DNA of 64,000 nucleotides from Trifolium pratense. Taxonomy: Eukaryota > Streptophyta > Magnoliopsida > Fabales > Fabaceae. Positions 11,614 through 23,625 of this stretch are shown in pieces. The stretch spans positions 40,758,635 to 40,822,634 of the forward strand of contig NC_060063.1 in the NCBI RefSeq assembly GCF_020283565.1, given 5' to 3'. Position 1 is the stretch's first letter. Every line of letters begins with the position of its first letter. A program made the translations under genes and the position numbers. The notes beneath the pieces were generated by a model that was given only the letters and a program-made list of their open reading frames with translations, was not told the origin of the DNA and made no database searches.

Positions 11614-14015
11614 ATGTCTGGAGGAGACGATAGTAGCACTAGAACAACCGGTGAAGCCGGTGAGGCCAGTGGAGCTGGTGGTGGTCCTAGAAATGCTTTT
11701 GGTTTTGACTACTTGAGTAATGAATCACATGAACATAGTGGCAACAGAAAAGCCCCTATATTCAATGGTGATGCATCATTATTTGAGTGGTGGAAGGAAA
11801 GACTGTATAGCAATATTACTGCTATTGATCATGAGTTGTGGGATTTGGTTGAGCTGGGAGTAACTTTTGAAAACTTAAATGAACATGGAAGATTGTCCAT
11901 TGAGCATAGAAAGTTACTCACACCAGCTAACTTAAAAATCTACACTAAGCATCATAGAGTAAAAGACAATGTTGTTGGTGCTATTAGACATGAAGATTAT
12001 GTCAGAATAGAAAACAAGTCTACTGCTAAATCTATCTTTGATTCGATGTGTGCTACCTATGATGGTAATGAAAAAGTTCAAGAGGCTAAGGCTAGTCTCT
12101 TGATAAGGCAATATGAACTATTCACTATGCAACAAGATGAAAGCATTGAGACTATGTTTACAAGGTTTCAAATCCTTGTATCTGGTCTTAAAGCTCTTAA
12201 GAGGAGTTATTCCACCTATGATCATGTTCAGAAGATTCTGAGAAGTCTTCCTATTGCTTGGAGACCTAAGGTCACTGCAATAGAAAAAGCTCAAAATCTC
12301 AAGACTCTGAGTCTTGAGGCTCTGATAAGCAATCTCAGAAGCCATGAGATGGTTCTGAACGCTGACTCAGAAGCTAAGAAAAAGTCCAAGTCTGTGGCTT
12401 TACAGTCAACTAGGACTCCTTCTAAAGCTCTTAAGACTCAGCTTCTTGACATTGAAGAGGAATCTTCTGCAGATGGTCAAGAGGAGGAAATGGGTGAAGA
12501 TGAGTTTGCTTTATTCACCAAGTTTCAGCAATGGAACAGATTTAACAAAAGAAACTTCAGAGGTAACAGCTCCAGAAACTTTGTCAGCAAAAAGGATGAT
12601 CAGAAGAACTGCTTCAACTGTAAGAAGCCAGGACACTTTATTGCTGACTGTCCAGAAATGTCTGCTAAAGACAAAAGCAAAAGATACAGCTCAAAGAAGC
12701 AACAATTTAAGAGCAAATTGAAAAAGAATCTGATGGCTACTTTTGAAGAGCTATCATCTGAGGAAGAAGTTGAGGAAGAAGAAGAGGCAAATCTAGCCCT
12801 GATGGCTTCAACTGACTCAGATGCAGACTCAGAGGATGAATCAGAATCAGATTCAGAAGTAACAGATGAGGTATTTTCTGACTGTTCTAAATCTCAACTT
12901 ATAACTGCACTTAACAAGGTCATTGAGAAACATCTCAGAGTGTTAAGTAAACAAAAAGTTTTACAAGAAAAGCTTAACACTCTGACTGAACAAGCAGAAC
13001 ATTTTCAAGGTCTATATCAAGAAACTCTGAATAGAGTAAATGACTTTGAAAAGGGTTGTGCTGTTTGTCACAAACCTATTGATGAGCAGGAAATAGCACT
13101 TCAACAGTTTGTGCATCTCAACCTTGGGAAGAGCAAAGCTGCTAATAGAATTTATAATGTTTTGAGACATAGAGGAGAAGGACTTGACTATGAATATGGT
13201 AGAACATATTCAAAGCTGAAGACCTCTGCCAAAAAGGTTGGAAAATCTTGGGTTTATTATGTTGTTCCATCCAGTGAAGAGGGAAAGAATCCTGGTATTG
13301 TTGAAAATGACAATGATGATCTGAGTGATTTAGAAGCTGACAGCTCAGAGGAACCAAGTTCCTCAGAATCTGGAAAGGAAAGTTCAGAAGATAGAAGTTG
13401 TTCAGAACCTGAGAACATTAGTTCAGAAGCTCTGAAAACTTCAAAATCTGAGACTTCGAATTCTGGAACCAAAGGAACTTTAGTACCTGAGGCTAGTCAA
13501 TCTAAAAGCTCAGAAGATTTTAAAAGAAAGAATTCAAACTCCAAATCTCAGATGCAGTACAGACTCAGATTATTTATGATTCTAGAGTCAGTAGATATAA
13601 TCAATCAGAACATGGGATTGGTAATAAATACAAACCCTGGAATCATAAACAATCCAAATCCTGGAATAATAACAGATCTCAAACAAAGAAAAGATTTCAA
13701 AAAGGTTATTATTCCAAACCAAGATCTTTCTCTAACACTAAACAACATAGTAAGCATTTGTGGACTAACAAGCGTGGACCCAGAAGATGGGTACCAAAAG
13801 CTGAAATAATGTACCATTCAGATTTACCAACTAGGAAAGGATATGTCCTACCTAGAGCATGGAAACAAGTCCTATGCAAAGGAAGAAGGGCTTATGTCCT
13901 AGACAAATGGCTGACAAGTTCTCAAGTTAACAATCAGAACTTGAAAAATGAAGAGGAAGAATACTGGGATGACTTTATCATTAACTGTGATGAAGAGTTC
14001 TACCGCAATGATTAA
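11614..14015 (+). pseudogene. gag: Sirevirus gag, copy 1, frame-disrupted
   Basis: Capsid/nucleocapsid gene. The open frame 11614-13809 (731 codons) carries a UBN2/DUF4219-type capsid region (roughly residues 40-240), a CCHC zinc knuckle CFNCKKPGHFIADC at about 333-346, and long acidic Ser/Glu stretches. Near 13560-13575 the natural continuation moves to another frame, where YKPWNHKQ and GPRRWVPKAEI, typical of the gag C-terminus in this lineage, are read until TAA at 14013-14015. A one-base deletion is the simplest reading. Copy 2 has the same shift. The true gag start could also be earlier in the leader, but the ATG at 11614 lies just downstream of the primer site as expected. Confidence 0.85.
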
Positions 14016-14017
14016 AG

Positions 14018-17000
14018 TTGTTTCTCATACAGCCTGCCACTCAAAGAAGTATCATGAATCACTCATGGTATCTGGATAGTGGATGTTCAAGGCATATGAC
14101 TGGTGACAAACGACTATTTTCTAAGCTGACTATGAAAGAAGGAGGATCTGTTGGCTTTGGAGGTAATCAAAAAGGAAAGATAATAGGTACATGTACAGTA
14201 GGTAATTCTTCCCTATCTATTAATGATGTTTGGTTAGTTGATGGACTCAAACATAACCTATTGAGCATAAGTCAATTTTGCGACAATGGTTATGTAGTTG
14301 TCTTTAATAAGGAATCATGTACTGTAACTAAACAATCTGATAACTCCATTGTATTCAAAGGTCTGAGAAAGAACAATGTTTATAAAATTAATCTTTCTGA
14401 TTTGAATGAACAAAAAGTGGTGTGTCTTTTGACCTTGAGTGAAGAAAAATGGATCTGGCATAAGAGGTCAGGCCATGCTAACTGGAGGTTAATCTCTAAG
14501 CTTAGCAAGCTTGACCTTGTCAGAGGTTTACCTAAAATCAAATATCACTCAAACACACTTTGTGGTTCATGTCAAAAAGGAAAGATTACCAAATCATCTT
14601 TTAAACCTAAGAACATTGTCTCTACCTCAAGACCATTGGAACTTCTTCACATTGATCTTTTCGGGCCAGTTAACACTGCCTCTATCAATGGAAAGAAGTA
14701 TGGATTAGTGATTGTTGATGACTACAGTAGATGGACTTGGGTAAAATTCCTAAAAACAAAAGATGAAGCTTATGATGAGTTTAGCATCTTCTGCAAACAA
14801 ATTCAAAATGAAAAAGGCTACACTATTTTAAAAGTTAGAAGTGATCATGGTGGAGAATTTGAAAATGAACCTTTTGAAAACTTTTGTGAAAAATATGGCA
14901 TTCTGCATGAATTCTCTTCTCCTAGAACTCCTCAACAAAATGGGGTTGTAGAAAGGAAGAATAGAACTCTGCAAGAAATGGCCAGAACCATGATGCATGA
15001 AACAAATGTAGCAAAGTTTCTATGGGCAGAAGCTGTAAACACAGCATGTTATGTTCAAAATAGAATCTATATCAGATCTAAGTTGAACAAAACTGCTTAT
15101 GAATTGTTCAAAGGAAGAAAACCTGATATTTCTTATTTTCATCAGTTTGGATGTACTTGTTACATCTTAAACAACAAAGTCCATCTAAAGAAATTTGATG
15201 TTAGAGGTTATAAGGGTATCTTTATAGGATATTCTGAACGCTCAAAAGCATACAGACTGTATATTTCTGAAACACACACTGTGGAAGAAACTATGCATGT
15301 CAAATTTGATGACAAAGAGCCTGACCAAGTGTCAGAGCTTGTGGAAGGTTTGTCTAGATTTCAGGTATCAGAGGATCAGTATTCAGATATTCCAAACTAC
15401 TCAGAACATCCATTCTCTGAAGAACCTCTGAACATAACAGTTCCTACAGACTCTGAACAACAAAGAACTGAAGCAACTTCTGAACCTGCTGATGATGAGT
15501 CTGAAGATGATGAGCCCCCAAGAAATACTTTCAAATACAAATCATCACATCCAGAGGAACTGATCTTAGGCAACAAAGATAGTCCAAGGAAGACAAGATC
15601 TCAACTGAGAAATGAGGAATCTTTAGTTGGTCTTATCTCAATGATGGAACCTTCAAAGATTGATGAAGCTCTAAAAGATGATGCTTGGATTGTAGCAATG
15701 CAAGAAGAGCTGAATCAATTTCAAAGGAATGATGTATGGACTCTAGTGCCTAAACCTTCACACAAGAACATTATTGGAACAAAATGGGTTTTCAGAAACA
15801 AGCTGAATGAGCAAGGTGAAGTGGTAAGAAACAAGGCTAGATTGGTCGCACAAGGTTATAGTCAGCAAGAGGGGATTGACTATACTGAAACCTTTGCACC
15901 AGTTGCTAGACTTGAAGCAATCAGGTTACTTCTATCTTATGCTGTTAATCATGGAATAACCTTGTATCAGATGGATGTTAAAAGTGCCTTCTTAAATGGT
16001 TTTATTTCTGAAGAAGTGTATGTTAAGCAACCTCCTGGTTTTGAAGATATCTCAAACCCAGAACATGTTTTCAAATTGAAGAAATCACTGTATGGTCTGA
16101 AACAAGCTCCAAGAGCTTGGTATGATAGACTCAGTAATTTCCTTCTTGAAAAGGGTTTTGAAAAAGGGAAGGTTGACTGCACACTCTTTAGAAAAACAAC
16201 CAAAGAAGACATTTTAATCTTTCAAATTTATGTTGATGATATTATTTTTGGTTCAACTAATGCTTCCCTGTGCAAGAATTTTTCTAAGATAATGCAGGAT
16301 GAATTTGAAATGAGCATGATGGGAGAATTGAAATTCTTTCTGGGAATTCAAATCAATCAGAAGAAGGAAGGAACTTATGTTCATCAATCAAAATATACCA
16401 AGGAACTTCTGAAGAAATTCAACCTAGATGATTGCAAAATAATGAACACTCCTATGCATCCAACTACCAACATGAGCAAGTCAGAAGATGAAGGAAGAGT
16501 AGATCAAAAGGTCTACAGAGGTATGATTGGTTCCTTACTCTATCTGACAGCCTCTAGACCAGATATTTTATTCAGTGTTTGCTTGTGTGCAAGATTCCAG
16601 TCAGATCCTAGAGAATCTCATCTTACTGCTGTAAAGAGAATCTTTAGGTATCTGAAAGGAACAACTAATCTTGGACTTCTCTATAAGAAATCCAATGATT
16701 ATGTGCTAAATGGATTCTGTGATGCTGACTATGCTGGAGATGAAATTGAAAGAAAATCCACAAGTGGCAATTGTCAATTTGTTGGTGAAAACCTTATCTC
16801 CTGGGCTAGTAAGAGACAAACTACTATAGCTTTGTCTACAGCAGAAGCAGAATACATTTCAGCAGCTAAGTGTTGCACACAACTACTCTGACTAAAATAT
16901 CAGTTAGAAGATTATCAGGTAAGCAGTCACAATATTCCTTTATATTGTGATAACACTGCAGCCATTCATTTATCTAAAAATCCTATCCTACACTCTAGAG

Positions 17001-17176
17001 CCAAACATATTGAAATCAAACACCATTTTATCAGAGATTATGTTCAGAGAGGCATTATAGATATTAAGTTTGTTGATACTGAAAATCAATGGGCTGATAT
17101 ATTTACTAAAGCTTTATCTGTTGAGAGATTTGATTTTATAAAGAAACATCTGAACATGTTTTCAATCTCTGAATGA
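14018..17176 (+). pseudogene. pol: Sirevirus pol, copy 1, one nonsense codon
   Basis: The copia-order polyprotein is open from 14018 to a TGA at 16889-16891 (957 codons) and continues in the same frame to TGA at 17174-17176. Domains: protease [14 protein letters not shown] (about residues 17-30); integrase zinc region with HKRSGHANW and CGSCQKGK; integrase core with [15 protein letters not shown] and VVERKNR (D-D-E); reverse transcriptase from WVFRNKL through [12 protein letters not shown] to [10 protein letters not shown]; RNase H with FCDADYAGD and [11 protein letters not shown]. The stop replaces the tryptophan expected in QLLWLK, consistent with TGG to TGA. The part after it still reads CDNTAAIHLSKNP and FTKALS. 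The frame relative to gag is offset by one at 14012-14018. Confidence 0.93.
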
Positions 17177-17623
17177 AAAAATTTTTTGGCAATTAAAGTG
17201 TAAGAGGTTATGTATATCAGAACTTATGATTCAGAACATCTGAAACACAAGCTCTGAAGTACTTAACTCTGATAGAGAATTTTAAAAATCTCAGAGGCTC
17301 TGAACTATTTAAGTGGAAAACGTTTAGTATTCGCTGCTGAACAGTTGTCCATTAAAATAGCAGTTACCGAGTAAATTTCTGCACGTGGTCTACGTGTGTC
17401 AGGTAGTGGGTGGTTAATGATGATTTTTGGTATTCAACTTTCTGTCAATTAACGTAACTTCCCAAATTTGCTATTTTCGTGTTAACTGTGTGCATTTAAA
17501 TAAAACTTACACAATACACTTGCACACTTCTCACTTTCACAACCTACACTTTCTTTTCTCTCTAAACCTTCAACAAAATTTTCTTTCTCTCTCATTAGTT
17601 CCTACCCTTACCTAAACTCCTTC

Positions 17624-20600
17624 ATGGCTGGTTCTTCTTCAACAACAAAGATTCCTCCGTTCATGTTTAGAAATCTTCAAATCGTTGGGAACGAAATGGA
17701 GTTTCCAGAATCTGAACTCATCTTTCTTTCTGAGAAGATGATCGATTTTGATAGCTTGAAGGCAAATGGGTTCGATGTGAAACATTACTTCTCCACTCAA
17801 GGATGGGATAAGTACTTCAACATGCTTAATGGTCCTATTTACCCAGATCTCTTGAAGAAATTCTGGATGAAAGCTAAGGTTTTTGATAAGGCTGAAGCTA
17901 AACAGGAAGAACTTGCTGCTATTGAAAGAGATCCTAGTTTAAAAGGTAAATCTAGGAAAGAAATGGGTTTATTGGAATTTTCTGGAAAACAGATTAGGTC
18001 AAATATCTGTGGTATGAATCTGGCTTTCTCTCCTATTCATTTCAACGCTTTGCTTGGCTTGGATAACTCTGGGATAGAGTTGGATGTTTTTGAGAAGGAC
18101 ACAAGGTACAAAAATGATCTTCTGGCTCTGATGTGTACAGATTTGAAGCTGAAGGGTAAAGTCAAGGGTTTAACTGATGTCTGCAGAGTGCTATTCAAGA
18201 TCATACTAGCTGCTATCAGTCCAAGAGTTGGTGGTACTGATACAATCTCCTGGACTCATCGTCATCTGATCTACTTCCTTCTGAAAGAAATGAAAGTGAA
18301 TCTGGGAGAATACTTCTTTGAGAGGATCTGTGAGGCAATCTTCTTAAGCAAATCTCAGAGGAAGACAGCCATAGCTTATCCAAGATTACTCTCAGACCTT
18401 CTTTATCAAGGTCATGTTGTTCAGAATCTGAAGAAGTTCCATCCAGAACTTGTGGAAAAGAAGTTCACTCCTGAGATTCTGAATGCAAGTTTTCTAACCA
18501 AGATGCGTCTCATCTCGTCAAAAGTGGTTCCACCTCCACAAGAGTTTACAGCCAGTCTTGAAGATCGTCTGTATGTGGATGGATATCCAGTAATCTCTGA
18601 AATGGATGCTGAGCACATCATCCAAGATTATCTGGAAGTTCTTAGAAAAGAAGGATATACTGTTGATCGGAGTATGGTTCCAAATGCTCTTGTAAACTTG
18701 TATAATCCTAAGAGGAAACCTAAGAGGAAAGCTGAACAAGAAAAACCAGATCTTCTGGCTCAGAAGAAGGTTAAAGTAGAAGAAGCTGTTGCTGAGCAGA
18801 GAACAAAAAGGAAACATGAAGCTAGTTCTGGAAAAGCTGCTGCAACTTCATCAAAGAAGGCTATTATTATTGATGAAGAGGAAAGTGAAGACAGTGACTC
18901 CTCTGAAACTCAGTCTGAATCAGAAACTGAGTCTGATGAAGAAACTCTGAGTACTAGGATGCATCAGAAACAAGTTCCTGATCCTAAAGGTAAGACTCCT
19001 AAGTACATCTTTAATGAAGCTGAAATTGGAATAGAGTTTACCAAACCACTTAGAACTATTCTTCCCAACATTTCACCTTCTGATAACCCTCTTTCTGAAC
19101 TAGAAAAACACCTGAGCCCTGACCCCCTCAATAATCAGCCTCTTACTCATGAAACCCACAAATCTTCTTCACCTCCTAAACCAAAATCACCTCTACCTCA
19201 ACCTCAACCTCAACCACAAAAACAATCACCTGACATTCCACCATCTGAACCCAGTGTTTTAAAAACCGGACCGGACCGGCCGGTCCGACCGGTTGAACCG
19301 GGAATCGGAGGTGCACCGGTCTGGTCCGGATGTCGGATCGGATAAGCTATTGAACCAGAGGAAACCGGTAAAACCGGTGAACCGGCGGTTTTGAAAAACC
19401 GGCGGGTCAACTGCATTTTTTTTTCTGAACCAAATGACTGTCGTTTTGCTTTTTAGAAAATAACAGTAAGAAGATTGGAAAATAAAACAGAAACGGCGGA
19501 TCTTCATCTTCTCCGTCCACCGCCGTCGCTTCAGGGGCGGATCCATGTACAGGTGGGATAAAAACTGAAAAGAAGTGAAGTAAATGTATAACAAGCACTA
19601 GAAAAAAGAACAAGACGGGAAGAAGAATAAACAGGGAAGATGAACTACAGAGAAGATGAAGTAGAACTTCTCTAGAAAAACTGAAAAAGTGAGAAAAGAA
19701 TAAACAAGAAGAAAAATGTGACGGCGGCTAGTTTTCTTCAATTATATTTGACTTAGGGTTATGCATCTGTGTATCTCAATGGGCTTGGGTCACTATCATT
19801 TTGGGCTAAGAGTGATTTCTTTTGATTTTGGACAATTTGGATCAAGGAAAAATTAAAACGGTGATTTTTTTTTGCCACTACTTGCATTTATATATGCATT
19901 GATATAGTGGTGATAAATATTAGGGTTGGCGTAGAGACTAAAAATATATTTATCCCTATATATTATATGTTGGTTGTGTAGTTGTTTTCTACTGATTTTT
20001 TTTTTAACAGTTATGAAGTTTATTTACCCATTTTTATATTTTTTATGGTTTTTTTTTCAAAGATCGGGTTATCTTATTCGACCGGTTTAATAACTATATA
20101 ATTTTATTATAGAGACCGGTTCATTCTATCGGTTTAATCCGATTTAATCCGGTTTGTCATGCGATTGAACCAGTGACCCAGTGGTTCGACCAGTGAACCA
20201 GTGAACCAATGCACTCACCGGTTCGATGTCCGGTCCGGTTTTTAAAACACTGTCTGAACCTCAACCAGATATTCCAACTGATAAAAACAACCCTCTGAAC
20301 CAACCCCTGAACACAAATCTCCTGAACCAACCCCTGAACACAAAACTCCTGAACCATCACCTGAACACATCTATCCTGAATCAACATCTGACATCTCTTC
20401 CTCTGAATCAACTCCTGAACTCAATCCTAATCCAAGTACTGAGCATGCTTCTCCTGCACGCATTCATACTTGTGCCCCTAACCCTTCAGAAGCAGAAGTT
20501 GTTATCATTGACAACCCTGCTAATGACCCAACAAAACTCTCTACCATTCTCACTATCTCACCCTCATCCTCTGACCCTTTTGGTAACCTTTCCAATCAGC

Positions 20601-21286
20601 TGTATGACGATTTACTTAGGTTATCCCATATTCAGGACAAGTTTTTGGTGTGTCCCTCTGATGTGGATATGGAGGTGTCACTAATCAAGGCTAGAATCTG
20701 CAAAGCTCTAGATGCAATGGGTGATGAGATCAAGACTGTGATTGGACAACGGGATTTGGATTTGGTACATCTACTGAAGGACAGCCTAGCAAGAGCTAGT
20801 TTGAAACGACTGACTGGGTTTAACCATGAAGAGCATGAGCGTGCTAAGCTTGCTGCTATTGCTGCTACTGCAAGGCATATGTCTGTTTTTAAGGAATGCT
20901 GGATTGATTCCAAGCTTTTCAAGAGCCTTGAGGATCAAAGAATTGAGAATGAACGTCTGGCTGAAGCTGCTGCAAGACTTGCTGAAGAAATCCCTGAGCT
21001 GAACCAAGAGGATGATTCAGCTGCTGATATTCTGATGATTGATTATCCAGAGGAAGGTGAACCCTCCTCTGATAAAGGCAAGGCACCTTTGGTTGAAGAA
21101 CAGGCACCTTTGGTTCAAGATCAGCTGCAGATTTTTCAAGAGGCTCTGAGGGAACAACAAGAAGGTTTGGAAAGGCAAAGGACAGCTCACCTCAATTTGG
21201 AATCTAAAGTGGATGGTCTAGTTTCCAACGTGGGTTCTCTGAATGACAAATTTGACCAGCTCTTAGCTTTTCTTAAGAAACCTTAG
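17624..21286 (+). pseudogene. Sirevirus env-position ORF, split by a hAT element
   Basis: A long ORF follows pol, the place of the env-like gene in SIRE1. The first part is 17624-19251; the second resumes at 20253 after a 1001-bp insertion and 8-bp duplication. A further frame slip near 20275-20291 leads to the final open stretch ending at 21286. Seen in order: an N-terminal region (FPESELIFLSEKMIDF, HYFSTQGWDKYF) resembling plant putative-transposon-protein domains, a basic stretch KRKPKRKAEQEK, an acidic Ser/Glu stretch, proline-rich PEPTPEH-type repeats, then a long Glu/Ala/Leu-rich coiled-coil tail. No signal peptide or transmembrane segment is visible, so calling it an envelope is positional only. 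It is broken by the hAT insertion. Confidence 0.8.
19252..20252. mobile_element. non-autonomous hAT element
   Basis: 1001 bp bounded by perfect inverted ends CAGTGTTTTAAAAACCGG and flanked by an exact 8-bp duplication TCTGAACC (19244-19251 and 20253-20260). CAGTG-type ends with 8-bp duplications are the hAT hallmark. Both ends are dense in ACCGGT/CCGG words, probable subterminal transposase-binding repeats. No transposase ORF is present. It interrupts the Sirevirus env-position ORF. Confidence 0.9.
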
Positions 21287-21456
21287 GATTCTTTGCACCT
21301 TATGTCTTTCATGTTATTTATCTTCTGAACAATCTTATTTTAAGTTTTCACTTATTTATTGGTTTGATTTTTTTTTTTGGTTGTTGTGTGATGTTTACTT
21401 TTATTTTCTTTGATAAACAAGAACATAAGAACACAAGATGAATTTAAAAGAAATTT

Positions 21457-21462
21457 TTTATT
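21457..21462 (-). terminator. poly(A) signal of the antisense unit
   Basis: AATAAA on the minus strand, 53 bp past the stop codon of the antisense acidic ORF. Confidence 0.45.
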
Positions 21463-21514
21463 AATGATCTAACAATGTTGAGTACATTGGTAAAAAGAAA
21501 AAGACAACCTAATC

Positions 21515-21819
21515 CTAGTCAGATGGATAATACTCAGACGAAATCTCAGATTTCTCCTCAGCATCCTCTGATGAAATTTCTATGGGATCTGGGTTCTGCT
21601 CTTCTTCTTCTTCTTGTTCTTCTTCTGGAACATAGCCAACCAAGAACTCAACATAGTCAGCATCATCTTCATTTTCTTCAGTTTCAGAATCTGATGAAAT
21701 GATTATAATCTCAGCATCTTGTGGTTTCTTGTCGTCTTCTTTATCTTTTCATCTTTTTCGCGTTTTTCTTCTTCTTTCTTTCTCCGAACCTCTGCAATAC
21801 GTGAACTGAATCTTCTCAT
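21515..21819 (-). pseudogene. antisense acidic ORF in the Sirevirus 3' region
   Basis: Opposite to the element's own genes lies a reading frame starting ATG at 21819 (MRRFSSRIAEVRRKKEEEK). After one frame slip around 21740-21750 it continues as a strongly acidic tail (DAEIIIISSDSETEENED, VPEEEQEEEEEQNPDP, EISSEYYPSD) to a TAG at 21515-21517; the total is about 100 codons. On the same strand a TATA-type TTTATAAAAG sits about 75 bp upstream of the ATG and an AATAAA 53 bp after the stop, so it has the outline of a small transcription unit. Function is unknown. The basic head plus acidic tail could simply be low-complexity sequence. Copy 2 lacks this region, so conservation cannot be tested here. 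Confidence 0.45.
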
Positions 21820-21890
21820 TCTTCTTGATTCTTCTTGATATACTTGTTTATTATTGTTTTTGTGTGAAGAATGTATGTTAACTCGTTCAC

Positions 21891-21900
21891 CTTTTATAAA
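21891..21900 (-). promoter_or_regulatory. TATA-like box for the antisense ORF
   Basis: On the minus strand TTTATAAAAG. A start about 30 bp downstream would give a 5' leader of about 45 nt before the ATG at 21819. Confidence 0.4.
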
Positions 21901-22011
21901 CCCTTTAGCGCGTTGTTTTTTTGTTTTTGAAATAAATTCACCTTTGTAACAACCACTCTTCTTCTTTGACTGTCTTGGTTATCTAAATTTTTTTTACTTT
22001 TTGATAATGAC

Positions 22012-22466
22012 AAAAGGGGGAGTAGTTAAGCATTAATTGATAAGTGATAAGTTTCAAAGCTGAAACCACGCTCACGCTTTTATCTCGCTTTTATCCGTTA
22101 AGTTAAAAGTTGTTACTTTTAAGTTGTTTTACGTATTTCAATGTGGAGACTAAGTTAGTTGAAACTGAAATAAATTTCATAAGTAAGGATAAGTTAAGAG
22201 TGCAATTTTAACTTAGCCTTATGAGACTTAGGGGGAGAGCTTGCAAACCTCTCACTCTGAAGAAAGATATGAAATTTGTTTTATTCCAAATTATCTTAAT
22301 CTTATACTAAATTAAAATATCATGGATAAAACTTAAAGCTTAGGCTTTAAGGAGTATCAATCTTAGGGGGAGCTTGCAAACCTCACAAACCTAAGAGAAA
22401 CATGATAAGTTAATTTAACAACAATTGTCAATTAATACTTATGTTTGTCATCATCAAAAAGGGGGA
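22012..22466 (+). promoter_or_regulatory. multiple polypurine tracts
   Basis: AAAAGGGGGAG at 22012-22022, AGGGGGAG at 22230-22237 and 22365-22372, and the LTR-adjacent AAAAAGGGGGAGA ending about 22468. Such repeated tracts ahead of the 3' LTR characterise Sireviruses; only the last should prime plus-strand synthesis. Confidence 0.85.
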
Positions 22467-22469
22467 GAT

Positions 22470-23555
22470 TGTTGGAACAAAATTGATTTAAAAATGTTTG
22501 CCCCTAAATCTATTAAGGTTTTGATGATAACAAAGTATTAATAAACAATTGGAAGGACTAAAAATTTAATTTAAGTGTGCAGGACTTAGATTCAATTAAG
22601 CTCTGATTAATGATCAGAAGATAAGGACTTCAGAAGTTTGTAAGTATTCAGAAGATTGTGAGACTCAGAAGTTGTAATCTTCAGACGATGAAGTCTTCAG
22701 AACTTCTTAAGGTCTTAACTTCATCAAGCTCTGATGATCTTCTTGAAGTTTGTAAAGATTCTCTTTTGCAAGTCAACTCTTCTACCAATGAAGAAAAGGA
22801 CCTTTCAAGCCTGATCAGAACAGCTAATCTCTTTCTGTCTGTTCTCTTTTGAGAATGTGGGTCATCAGTTGTGTTAGCTGAATAAGGAAAGTCTTCTCTG
22901 CAGTAGTCAAAGTACCTGAAACTCTTACTTAGTTTTGGATACAACCAAACTGCATCAAGACAGGCTGCTTGAAGACAAAAGGTTATCTACTTCAACGGTC
23001 ATCTTTACAACGACTCTTTTCTAGTCATATATATACTAGAAGGATCAGATATATATCAATATTAAGGATCATTAACACGGACGAACAAACTCTGAATTCC
23101 TCATACAAAGCTCTGAACCTCTGAACTGTGTTGTTGCACTTTTAGTTCAAATATTTAGTATTTGTTCTTCTAGGTTCTGACTAAGAGCTGTTGTATACTT
23201 TCCATTACTTTATTATATCTTGTACTTGAGATAACTTAAGCTTGTGTGCTTAAGTGTGAAGTCTTAGCTTGTGTGCTTGGGCAGTGTTGAGAAGTCTCTT
23301 GCTTGTGTGCTTGAGCAGTTGTAATCTTGTGTGATTAATTATAGTGAAATCCCTTGGAAGTGCAAGGGGACTGGACTACTCTCGTTTTGTGAGAGGAACC
23401 AGTATAAATTGCTTGTGTGATCTCTCTCTCTCTCTTAACTTGTTTTATTGTGTATTTTATCCGCTGCTGTTGTAGTTAAGTTAAGAATTTGAAAAAGTTT
23501 TAAACTTGACTAAAACACAATTCAACCCCCCCCTTCTTGTGTTTTCACACCTTCA
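22470..23555 (+). repeat. Sirevirus LTR shared by copies 1 and 2
   Basis: Serves as 3' LTR of copy 1 and 5' LTR of copy 2. Differences from the LTR at 10456 that I can see: C to T near 22856, a CT microsatellite shorter by 2 bp, and a C to T near 23488. Confidence 0.93.
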
Positions 23556-23625
23556 ATTGGTATCTAGAGCTCTGGTCTGTTACTTTCACTTAACAGTGAG
23601 ACAGTAAAGATCTTGTGAGAACACT

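Larger units (their letters stand above)
10456..23555 (+). mobile_element. Sirevirus-type Ty1/copia retrotransposon, copy 1
   Basis: A full-length element with LTRs 10456-11543 and 22470-23555 (TG...CA), a tRNA-Met-like primer site, gag, pol in copia order (PR-INT-RT-RH), a long ORF after pol in the env position, and four AGGGGGAG-type polypurine boxes before the 3' LTR. Env-position ORF plus multiple polypurine boxes is the recognised signature of the Sirevirus lineage (SIRE1 of soybean). The LTRs differ by only a few substitutions and a CT-repeat length change, so insertion was recent. No flanking target duplication can be tested because the 3' LTR leads directly into copy 2. Confidence 0.93.

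Noticed and set aside
19259..19613. Overlapping minus-strand frames of 68-111 codons
   Set aside because: They fall in the GC-rich hAT element, contain no transposase motif and stop at its borders.
21475..21702. Plus-strand 75-codon frame
   Set aside because: It is the shadow of the antisense acidic ORF, whose composition and signals fit the minus strand better.
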